Source: Camarhynchus parvulus (taxonomy: Eukaryota > Chordata > Aves > Passeriformes > Thraupidae). Taken from it: a DNA stretch of 64,000 nt. Of the stretch, positions 38,245 through 49,400 are shown in pieces. The notes beneath the pieces are model-generated. The model ran no database searches. It was not told the DNA's origin and was given only the letters and a program-made list of their open reading frames with translations. Position 1 is the first letter of the stretch. Each line of letters starts with the position of its first letter. The position numbers were made by a program, and so were the translations under genes. The stretch spans positions 8,222,501-8,286,500 of the forward strand of contig NC_044600.1 of assembly GCF_901933205.1 (NCBI RefSeq). The letters are read 5' to 3'.

Positions 38245-38520
38245 TTGGAACATAAAAACAGCCATAGTGGATCAGGCCAGAAGTTCATCTAGCCTCCTAT
38301 CTTTGACAGTGGCTGGGATGAATGCCAAAGGAAAACAACCACCCTTCCCCTGAAACACACTTCATCCTTTCAGCAGTCAGCATTGTGAGGAGTTCCTGAG
38401 CTGCAGGTTGAGTCTCAGTTCACAGCTGCTGGTGGTCAGCCTCTGCCCCAAGCCCTCCTGCCATGCTGAGCCTGTCTATGAGAGTGTCTAGAGGCAGAGT
38501 GGTCACAGTCTCAGATTATA
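38245..38520 (+). repeat. Ancient amniote interspersed repeat (probably CR1-related 3' region)
   Basis: The segment starting AACATAAAAACAGCCATAGT and GGATCAGGCCAGAAGTTCAT, then CTAGCC, resembles a widespread reptile/bird repeat with the block TGGGTCAGACCAAAGGTCCATCTAGCC. The following ACAGTGGCTGGGATGAATGC fits the same family. It is degraded, and the right edge is uncertain. The family name is from memory and should be read as tentative. Confidence 0.55.
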
Positions 38521-39028
38521 AAATTAATCAATTGCACAGAAATGCCAATTTGCCAGCACACAAATGAAACTAGCTTTGATGATGACCATTCTCCCTGTTT
38601 ACATAACAGATGCATAATAATGACCAAAATATTTCTGGTCTTATCATGCACAAAAGTCAGCTTGTGTCAAGACAGAAATAAACTTCTCCTTGTGGTTTAA
38701 AGTTTATTTACATATTAATTTCTCTTGTTATCATCTGTTTAATTGTGCTAAAATTTATTAGACTGTAATTCTTTGGACAGAGACGAAGAGCCATACTTTC
38801 TCCAGAGCTTAAATCCAGGTATCTTTGATACCAGTTTTGCTGCCTGAAAGAATATTATGTTTTGTTTCATATTTTTTCCTGTATTTTTAAAGTGGATACC
38901 TGAAGCCTTCTGCAGGACAGGCACCCCTGGAGCTGTGTGCTATTACACAGTTAATCTCTCCTGGACTCAGTAAATGGGATAAGCCAGTGGCATTGTTACC
39001 CTGATGGGGCTGCTGAATTCCCACAGTG

Positions 39029-39059
39029 CTGAGCCAGAGCTGCCTGAGCTCTGGCTCAG
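39029..39059. repeat. Perfect 12-bp inverted repeat (hairpin potential)
   Basis: CTGAGCCAGAGC at 39029-39040 and GCTCTGGCTCAG at 39048-39059 are exact reverse complements with a 7-nt loop (TGCCTGA). The stem is too short for a standard microRNA precursor. Confidence 0.85.
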
Positions 39060-39513
39060 TGTGAACCTGGGGCTGGGTAAAAACTGCTCAGGCCTCATCC
39101 TCTCTAAATGCAGCTTTAAAGCCAAGGGTTGTGACCTGCCTGAACAGACAGCAGTGCTCTAGAAAAACCCATCTCTCTGAAGGAATAGCTGGGATGGACA
39201 CAGTGTCCCTTGGTGGGAGTTCTGCCACACCAAGTACCTGCCCTGTCCTTGCACTGGGGAAGAACCCAAGGAGCCATGGACAAGGAGAGGGAGGGCTGCT
39301 CTCCTCACCTCCCCTCCTGCTTCCTGCTCTGAGCAGGGCCAGGGGCAGGAGGGGCATGTGTGAGTGATGGGGGAGAAGAGGAGGAGCTGCTCTTCCCTAT
39401 GGCCTGAACATGATATGCAATCAGGCTGCTAAAGGCGTCACGAAGCAAATATGCTGCACTGGTTAAAAACTGTGTGCATACAGTTACTTACAAACACAAT
39501 AACAATAACTCAC

Positions 39514-39625
39514 CAAGTAGGTGGCTGCAGCTGAAGGTGGAAACCATGCCAGCATCAAAGTCTGCCTGTCCCTCAGAGATTTTACTGGATTTGGTACTAT
39601 TCCTAACACTGACACAGCTGATACC
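39514..39625 (-). other. Exon-like interval with good splice signals (unassigned)
   Basis: On the minus strand an acceptor TTTCTGTTCTAG (AG at 39627-39626) and donor GTGAGT (GT at 39513-39512) enclose 112 nt. Two of the three frames are open throughout; one reads with EGQADFDAGMVSTFSCSHLL near its end. I recognise neither peptide and it is not a known IL1RAPL2 exon. It may be a cryptic exon, part of a non-coding transcript, or chance. Confidence 0.2.
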
Positions 39626-42600
39626 CTAGAACAGAAATGTGCTTTGTGAGAAGATAAATGATATATTTATCCAAGAAGTGTCCTGGTAGCTGTCAGTGCA
39701 AGTCTCTCATCCATCATGCTGTCCCCTGTCCTAAGGGGAAGTTCATCTATCCCATACATATTCTGATAACCTGGTGGCACTTTAAGAGCACACTCTACCT
39801 GCTGGAAATCACCAGTGACAGACAGGTTTGCTGCCTCTCTGCTCCAGCAGCAGCACTGCTCCTGTTGGAGTTAATCTGAACGTTGTTTGCAGCAGCAGAG
39901 GCAGAGCAGCCAGGACAGAGCAGCTCCCACAGCACAACCCCCTGCTCTCTGCAGGCTGCCAGTGCTGGGAGCCAGCCCCACAGCCCTGACACAGGACACT
40001 GCTGCACTCAGGGGCCACCTGTGGAGAACCTGTGCTGTCCCAGGTGCTGCTCCTCATTTTCTTCCTTGAAATGCAGGCAATTTATTATGTCTACACTAAG
40101 GAGTAAAATTCTTGAATGATGTTGTGTCCTAAAACAAAGCCTTCCCACCATCAGACAGCAATGATGGCACCCAGTTTGCACAAAGTCAGAGCGCTATTCA
40201 GTCTAAAAGCTCAAATATTCTTCTGCAGGGCCAAAAACACTCCTAGGGCCAAAACCAATAAAAAACCCCAAAAGAAATGTCTTGAAAGTTGCAAATGTTT
40301 TAGCTTACACATTCTCTTCAGGGTTACACATGATTTCTGTTCCCTACTAGAACAGCTTCTCCTCAAGTCCCTGCTCACTAGAGTGCTTAAAAGAGTGTAA
40401 ATTTAAGTGTCAACATCAGTGGAGTACTTACATAATTAAAAGTCCTGCTAAGCAGAGGCCTTGGGCTATGTCTCACTGCAAAAAGGTCTCTCTCCACATG
40501 GAGCCTCCTGTGCCAGGCCAGACACTGGGTGACACAGCACAGCAATACCTGCACTACTGCAGTGGTCACATTATTTCTGCACAGGGGCTACTCTGCAACG
40601 GTCTGGACTGAGGTAAAGTACAACATCAGCCCTTGAGGGTGTTTGCATGGACACTCTGCCAATAGCACAGCCCCAAGCTGCAGCAGTATCATTATTTCTT
40701 TTTTGTGGTGAGAAAGCTCCTCTCTGGAGAAAGCAAACTGAGCAGCTAAAAGTGTCTGTCACTGCTTTAACAAGGGAAGGAATGTGCCACCATCAAAAGT
40801 CTGTCAAAAAGCTTCTCTTCCAGAAATATAAAATGAGAGATTACATCAATAGGGAATTTTACAGTTTTCCTTTGTATCACAATGGGATAACACACAGATA
40901 TAAAGCAAAACAACAGTGAGAATGAAAGAAACCAGAGTAAGAAAGACGAGAGCTTCTCCCTTATAGCCAGAAAGAATTTTTTTCCTTGAACTGCAGGTAA
41001 AGATGGATGAATTTTCCCCAAAGGAAAAATAAAGCTGAAACTACTCATAAAATCCACCTGAGTGTACCAGTTAGTCATCACTTGAAATCTAAATAAAACA
41101 AACTTCATTTTTATGGGAATTCTGTAGAAGAAAGTATTTTTTAACAAAAAGCAGAGAATGCACTCGAGTAAGAACAGCATCATTCACTCTGCAAATCAAT
41201 GTGGGAGTGAGCCATGGGTGCTCCCAGGGGTCTCTGTTGCCTTTATGGACACATGATCCTGGAGCTGCACTCATCCATTCTGGCTGTTTCACCAAGAAAG
41301 GCATGACTGCACCCTCACATTGCCCCCAGTGCCACTTCTGTGACAGTTTTGTTTGCTGACTGTCTTCCTTCCCTGTCTACCAACATCTTAGTGACCAAAA
41401 TGAGTCCTGCCATTTAGGCTTTAACATGGCTGTCTGTGGAACAAAGCTTTCTAAGGGTTTCCTTTCCTCTTCACCACAAACCTCCAAAAAAATGCAGTCA
41501 CTGAATCTGAGATGAAATTAGCTCCCTTTATCTTTTGCTTTGACTACTAACCTTGAAAAAAAATTATTTGGTCAATTCTTGTTTTGGTCAGCATCTTCTT
41601 ATGTATTTGGATGACACCTCTTGTGATTGGCTCTTGTTCCATTATGGACAAGTTTTGAGGTGGTTCCTACAACACATCCTAAACACAGTCAGAGAAAGCA
41701 CCACCACTACAACAACAAAGGGTGTGATGTCAAGTGCTTGAGAGCTGGAATTACCTGCAGCCTTACTGCAGCCTCCTTGTGCCTCTGCAGCACCAGCAGC
41801 CCAGAGATACAGACACAAGGGGTTTGTTCCTGAGAGCCACTCCCTCATACACTGCACGGGCAGAATGCTGTCCACGTAAAGAAAAACCATTCAGTATTTC
41901 ACCTTCGTTCACTGCACGGTCCCAGGCTTTATTTACTTCACATCACTCAGACACTACACTGATGACAGTTTGTAATTTCCTCTTCTTTTCTATCGGGTTA
42001 ATCCTTCTTGTTTCAAATGGCTTGACAAACAATAAAAAAAGTCTAATTTTCATAGCAAGTCTGAGAGGCAAAGTGTGTGTGCTTGAATCTGGACCACACA
42101 GAATTCCCACACCTTCTGCAGAAGATCACATCATGCTCGATTGAAAACTGCCTTGGGCAGTGACTTTGCCTTTTCCACAGTAAAGTGCCATGTGTATGAA
42201 TAAATCACACAGAGCAGCTGTAACTTTACAGGGTGCCTTTCTGAACATTACTGAACCTGTCTGAATGCCATGCAAAAGACACTTTCTAGAAATGGAGAAA
42301 CGAATTTTCCAGTTAATTACATGGGTGCAGAAAATTCAAAAGAGAGACATTAGGTAACACTGTGCAGCCAAGAAGGGCCAGGGCCAGATCCAAATTTCAC
42401 TGAAGCGCAAGAAATTATGACTCCCTGGGGGACTGACTAATCAGGCCCTAAAAGCTGATAGTATAGCTTTTGTTGAAAACAGGCAAACTTTTTTCAAATG
42501 TGTGTTTTCCACCAGTGCAGAGATCCAGAGGTTTCTTCATGCTGGGTGGCCTGTGTTTGCTCTCTGTTTTCAGATATTTTTTGCAAACCATGTAGAAATA

Positions 42601-45600
42601 ATGCTATTGATTTCCAGGGATTTATAAATATCAGTGGTGTCAGCACAGTTTTAATCACAGCATAAATGTGGTGCAAAATAGGATTTCTAGGTAACAATCT
42701 CTATTCTAGATGAATGTTACCGACAAACTTCTCAGCAGAGAGATTTTGTAACCTCTTTGCAGAAACCATTAATATTGTTTGATATATTTATATGTGGTAC
42801 CTCAGAGAACATTTTGTAGTGTCATAGGAAAAAATCATTTGCAGAGGGCTTCAGATTCTGGTCAAACCTTGTTAATGAGTCAGGCTGTCAGCTTGTCAGA
42901 TGAATTATACAGATTTGCAGGTCATTAACAAGAAATAGCTACTGCTAATTATAACAAGGCCATGAAAGCAATATCATTCCAAATGTATAAAGGAATTAAA
43001 AATAATAAGGGAAGTGTCTTTTAATCTGAACACAGTTTAAATGAGTATTAATTGTCTTTTCTCAGTATAGTTTGTTCTGACAGTGGAAGTTATAGTGAGG
43101 TATTTTTTTACTGGATGATGAGATTAAATTAGAGACATCCCAATAATTTAACTTCACTTATTATTTGATGCATATTTATTAACAACAAGTACTACTCAGC
43201 CCTTACTGGTTTTCCTCTTAATATTTTCCATGCGAAGACATTTGCAATTACAGAATTTTGCCTTCCATATTTGCTAGTAAATGGATTTAACTGCCACAAA
43301 ACATCATGTTTGTAATAAATTACTCTCCTCTGCAATTTAGTTTAGCCTAAGGTAATGACAAATGGAACTTCCTTGGAACAAACAATTTACACTTTTGCAC
43401 ATAGGCAAATATTTGGATATTTAAATGCTCCTGGAAGTTTCTGTTTGTCACATTGAATCCCACAGGAAATCAGCTATTGATTTCAGAAGGGCACAAAGTT
43501 ATCATTGCAGAAACATATTTAATATCTTGCTGTGGTCAGAATCATAACTATCCTCCTAAAATCCACAACTCCCTGCAGTTTAGGAGGGTACATTCCCGAA
43601 TGTTTGCCTGGCCACCAGGCAGATGCTGCTACCCTGGTAGGAGGGATGGCAGAGCAAGGGGCAAGCCTGTGATTCTCCAGCACATTTTCCAGCCTGGGAT
43701 ACAACTTCCACTTGGCACCAGCTCCTCTTTGACAATAAAGGCTGTGAGCTGCATGGGCTGTTCTGTCCCACCTTGGCTTTACCTCCAGCACTGGAGAGCC
43801 TCAGTGGCCCAGCACCAACACCAAACCTCTCCCTGTGACCAACAGAGCTCTAATTCTCACTCATGAGCCAAGGAAGTCATCCATTGGCAGATTCTGTTGG
43901 CAAATTAGAGAGACTGATACAAACTATAGAAAATTTTGGTCCCCAAAACACCAGGGTTTTTTCCTAGCAGACATAGCTATGGGCAATGGCTTCTCCGGCT
44001 GGCTAGTATGGGCAGAGAGGCAGCTGATAAAACATTTTTAAGATCAATTTGTAATAATGTCTCAGTGGTGAATTCCAGCAGAATTAGCATAAAAAAAAAG
44101 CTGTTATGTGTATTTTCACTACTGCATGTAATACAATCTGGAGCAGAAAATTGCAACTTTCATTTTGAGGAAATTTCGCTGCAATCTCTTGTATCTGAGG
44201 GTCTTCCAATATACTGTCAAAACCCAAATTCAACACATTCCCTCTATAAAATGTAAACACAAAGTACTTAAAAATCTGGCCTGAAGCTTCAATTTGTAGT
44301 ATCCCTACAGAACACAGAATTGTTCCCTGCTAAAGAATTCTGCAGAACAGCTAAACAAAAGAATAGCTTATCTTGTGTAAAAATGGTAATATTTTCTGAA
44401 AATGGAACTCTACTGGGTACATTTCCATGAGGATTGAAATGTCTATTTGGAACATACAAGCCTCTGTAAAATATTTTTCCCAATAGTTAGATAATTGTTA
44501 ATTTCTGTTGCTTTGGTGGGAAGCATTCCTGTTGAATTGAGTCTTGAATCACAGAAAAAAGATGGCTCAGAAGCACAATAGAAAAGCAGTGTGTGGATTT
44601 CAAAAACAAATCCAAACCTCACATTACCTCTTAGGAAAAACTTTGCAGCAATGTGCTTAGTACAAGTTGTGAAGAAGTACAATGATGCCAGCATTAGCAG
44701 CCAAGAAATCCTCATTTGTTTTACATGAAAAGGCAGAGCCAATTTCAAATTACACTTGCTGCCATATAACATATGCAACAAATAAAGAAAAAGCAAGGGA
44801 TTGAAGTCATCCCTGAACACCACACATGGTAGACATTTCCAAAGTGGTTTTGTGTGTAAAACAAAACATTCTCTTAATCCAGCACATTTCAGTGGCCCAA
44901 AGGGCTGCCCAGCTTTGTAAGCCACTAAAAGGGACAAGCAGCTCTGCCACAGAAGATGATCCCCAGTGCATCCGAGTCCCCAAATCAAATTGGGAAATTA
45001 TTGTTCCTCCTGGTAATGCATCACACTTCTTAAAGAAATTCAGTGGTTTACTTGGAAAACTTTCTGGTATATTTAAAGAATTGTTCTCTGGGTAACTTTC
45101 CCCATCACTGTCTATCAAAAGAAGTTGATTAACCTGAAGCAATATCAATAAAATGAAAATCATACTTTCCCTCTGCACCACAAACGTACCAGAGGGCACA
45201 TTTTGTGAAGTTGCACAAACTCCACAAGCTTTATCACTTATTCTGCTTCTGGATCTATCTGCATTAGATCAGACCACCACCACTGGGGTCTAAATGTTCT
45301 CCAAGGCCTGTCTTTTTTTTTTTTGTAAATATCTTTAAGTTAAGGAACTCAGCTTAAAGGAATGAACTGTCTGGATTTCACCCCAAACTGCTGAGTGCTG
45401 GAATCCCACCTTGGGCAAAACAGTGTGTGTTTTAGTTTGTGCAACCAACAGCCCAAAGGTAGAAAACAGATAAGAAAAAAATTCTTTCAACAAATTGGAG
45501 GCTTTTCCCTGGAGCACCACCTTCTGGAGAGCTTTGCCCCTTCTGCCAGCCACCAGTTCACAAGTGTCCTCCTGCATCCCTCACTGCCCCCTGCCCCTGC

Positions 45601-48600
45601 CTGGGGAGGATCATGCCTTTTGCCTGTAAAAGCAGAGCTCTGTTCCCAGCCAGAATCCTACCAAAAAGAGGCTTAAAGGGCAGTGGATTTCTATATTGAA
45701 AGTCAGATTAGGACAGTGCTCTGGGGTTTTTATTTAGTTAGTTTTACAGTATAAATAATAATATGCGAATTTTTATTTTTTTATCACAATCTGTCAAACT
45801 ACCCTGTACCTACTAAAAACTGCTGTAGCACTATGAAGTGGAATGAATAGAAATAATTCTAGATTTGTTCCTGACATGAGGGGTTTGTTTACACTTAAAG
45901 ACTCAGTCTCAATTTCCTACACAGTCTGAAGCCTGAAGCCATCACACATGTGGCAATTAATTTTTGGGAAGGAAGGCAAATGTAAAAAGCAGAGATTGAA
46001 GGTGATCTTCGTAGAAAACACGGTGAGTTCCTAGGGATTTCTATTTGCTCTGGAATTTTTCATCTCAGCAGGACTATAAGCACCAAAAGTTTTAATGAAC
46101 ATTAAAAGACTATAATTCATGGCTCTATTTCAGCTGCACAGCCTTACTTTGCATGAGATTTGGCAGCCAAGTCCCAGGCTTGGCACGGATCTCCTGTGTG
46201 CTCCCTGCTCTCCATCTGTGCAGGCACTGCCCAGGAAAGCTCCTGTCACAGCCCTGGGGTCCCTGAGTTATCTATGCTGCTCCCAGCCACCCTGGGAGGG
46301 GTGAGCACAGGCCAGCACTGACCTGAACCAAACACTTGGCTGATCCATCTTGCACATTTCCTGCATGAGTGGGGAAGGACCAAACCACTGCTGCAGTATT
46401 GCTGGGAAGCCATGACATTTTAATTAATGGCTGATTACCAAAAGCATGAAATGGAATGAAAGGAGGACCTGAGTACCCCAAAAGAGAAATTGGACATGCA
46501 ACTTTCAATGAAATTATAATGAATATTTCCAGGACCATCTTGCCAATTAGAAGAAATCCCTCATTAACCATTTATTTCACTGCATTTACTTTCCTAGAAA
46601 ATGCAGCTGCAGTAAAGGCTTGATGTTTCCTTTAATTTATAACTTTTTTTGGTACAGATACTACATTGTGCTGAGGTATCTGCATAAACAGAGGTAGAAT
46701 AGATTTATGTGGGTACACAATGATACTCAATGTGCAGGGGAAGGAAGGGAAACACAACCATGAGAGTTACAATTGCCAAAAGGATCACCAATGTAGAATT
46801 GTGGATTAAATTAGTGGTAAAGGATTTATCTCAAATGGCTCTGCCTGTGAAAGGTAGCAATAAGTAATATAAATATGCAAATATATGTGTGTATGTATGT
46901 TTTATCTGGGAAAGTCACAATACACTAATACTAGCAATTCCAGTTTTCCACTGAAGAAAGACACAAGTCAAGCACAGAAAGATGATCAATGCCTCTCATG
47001 GCCTAATGGATAAAAGCAAGACAGAGTGATGGAAGCTCTTCTGAAGCCTGGATAGTTGTGGAACAGAATAATTTACAATCAGATGGGCTTATGTGCTCTA
47101 ATTCTGCATCAACCTTCCCAAAATCTGCACTGCCTCCAGTAGAAGCACTCACTGTGTCCACCCTGGCTTTCCCCAGGCCCTTCACTTAGGGACTGTGTTC
47201 TGCCAGTGCCCCAGGCTGGCTCAGCAGATGCCTCAGCTCTGTGCTGCTCCAAAGCAGGGAGCCTGCCCAGGCAAAGGCTCAGCTCCCCTGCCACACAGAC
47301 AAATGGCACTGAATGTGGCATTATTTACCTCCTCCTGCATCAGAGAGAAGATGCAGAGGTTTGAATTATTCCTCTGGAGGAAGGAGCATTTTTTCAGTGC
47401 CTCAGAACGCAAGTGCTGCGCACTTTCTGTCACAGCCTTGTGACATCCATGGCAGTGGCCCCACTGAAATCCATAAGGCAGATGAGACCTGGCCTGGTGC
47501 TGCTCAGCTGGAGGCAAAGGGAATGGAAACTTCAAGGACTGGACTCACTGACTACAACAAATTAGTCTCCAGTGAGCCTTTGGACATTTGGGTATTTTGC
47601 TCTACTGATAGTTTTAGAAGTTGTTAAACACCTGGATCTTGCTATCTAAAAAGATTTAAAACAGAATATTTATGGAGAAAAATAAATGACCATATGGATG
47701 AGTGGGGGCTGAGTGTGCTAAGTGTGAACACTTACAGAACACAGCTACAAAGTTCCTACTAATTTCAGGGATTAAATCTGCAGGGACACAGCACAGAAAC
47801 ACAGCACAGTCTTATCAACAATGTTTTTAATCGCTGAATTTCTTCTTGCCTGCATAGTTCTCTTGACCAAATTTTCAGCTTATATTTTTCATGTGCAGAA
47901 TTACCATTTCATTTCAATCCTTAAGGAATACCCCTAACAAAAAGAATAGCAACAAAAAATAAAAGGAGATTTAAAAGAAGATGCTAATATTTTTTTCATT
48001 ACTCAATTGATTTCTAACTGAATTTTCTGTGATTTATACTTAGGGGGACTCTCAGAACACATATAAGGTAACCAACCCTTCCTTAAAGATCTCCATGATT
48101 TAGCATCACTTATTTTAGATGTCTTGAAAGTCACATTTAATTCTTCATTTTAAATATTCAATAGGATGTGTCTAGGAGCATTTTTCACTTGGTTATATTA
48201 ACATGCTCTGACAAGTGAATATAATAATGAGATTAACAGCCCAGTTGTGAAACAAAACTCTTAAATTCTGTAACTTTTGCTAGGCAAGCAGTTATGTTAT
48301 GGCAGGTTTGGTGAGCTGCTTTGACTCATCTGTCACTCACTCATTCTCCTGCAACAGGAATATAAGAGATCTTCAAAAACCATGAGACAGGTCTGTCTAC
48401 TCATGTCACTGTGAAGAACATCTGCCCCAAAACACACGAGGCTCTGAAGATCTGGACTTCCACTATTTCCTCTGTTTCAGTAAAATGCAAAAGCCAAGAG
48501 CAAAGCTTGGCTATGAGAGAGCTCTCTAATGGTTTACAACATGCAGACAGAGCTGTACCAATCACAGGGAAGAGATGTCAGCTATGGGCATGAAAGCTGT

Positions 48601-48649
48601 CAGCCAGGACTGAGCCTGAGGTGTGGGTGCTCCATAGGAGGGCTTGCAA

Positions 48650-49400
48650 AAAGCAATATTTAAGCTGCTGTTTTCATCAATGACCGGCAACCAAAGACAA
48701 GATCATGTACTGACAAATTTGCAGGTGACAAGTTGTGGCTGAACGACCCTTCAGGAGCAGGACAAGCCAATTAAAATGACGGGGATCACTGGGAAGCTAT
48801 GCCCAGTTAAATTAATTAAATTTTAATTAGCCAAGTGCAAGGAGTTTAGAAATAAGAAATGCAAACCTATTTGCAGGAGGAGGAATGCCTCTGTGATACC
48901 AGAAAGGATCTACATTACATTACACAGATATCTACACATACCTAGCAGCTCCCAGTATTGTCACAGCTGTATGAAAATGGAAACTTATTCCTTAAATTTG
49001 AATACCAGAGGACAACGAGAACCAGGAAAGTGTAGACAGCACTTGTGAGACCTTGGGTTAGAACATAGTGTGTTCATGTCTTGTCTTAGAAAAAAAACTG
49101 GAGAAAATACAGAAAACAGCCCCAAAACCTTGACTACATGGACAATATGAACCATTCCATATAGTGAGACTACAGAAATCTCAAGACATTTAGTTTATAA
49201 ACCAGAAGATTGACAAGTGGCTGGTTTGTATAGTGTAAGCACTTTCCTGTGGAGAAAACAAACACTGGGTACTTAGAGTCTCTCTCTTGTCCAGCAGAGA
49301 GAAATTACAAAAGAACTGATGGCTGGGAACAGAAGTCAGACAAATTCATTTGGGAAACAAGGCACTGCTTTTGAATGCTGAGCCAAGCAGTTGAGTTGAG
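48650..49400 (+). repeat. Old CR1 LINE, end of ORF2 plus 3' UTR, plus orientation
   Basis: A degraded but ordered series of CR1 blocks is visible: TTTTCATCAATGACC and GACAAATTTGCAGGTGACA (remnant of the reverse-transcriptase region with the FADD-like motif), then GCCAAGTGCAAGGAG. Next come TTGTGAGACCTTGGGTTAGA with AGTGTGTTCATG, then TACAAAAGAACTGATGGCTG followed by GTCAGACAAATTCATTTGGG and AACAAGGCAC. The order and spacing fit the tail of CR1 ORF2 and its 3' UTR. Many stops and indels show it is ancient, older than the minus-oriented copies. Confidence 0.8.

Larger units (their letters stand above)
38521..48649 (-). other. IL1RAPL2: Giant IL1RAPL2 intron, third section
   Basis: No recognisable exon. 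Content includes a 12-bp perfect inverted repeat at 39029-39059, an exon-like interval with good splice signals at 39514-39625 (minus), a GC-rich patch at 39.8-40.05 kb, and the longest open frames in the window (44443-45199 minus), which match no family I know. The rest is AT-rich intronic sequence. Confidence 0.75.

Noticed and set aside
40767..41183. 138-codon minus-strand frame rich in Phe and Leu, looking like membrane segments
   Set aside because: The hydrophobicity follows from T-rich sense sequence; no start context, splice signal or family motif supports it.
43453..43866. 137-codon plus-strand open frame
   Set aside because: No family resemblance, and an overlapping minus-strand frame is open as well. 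Treated as chance.
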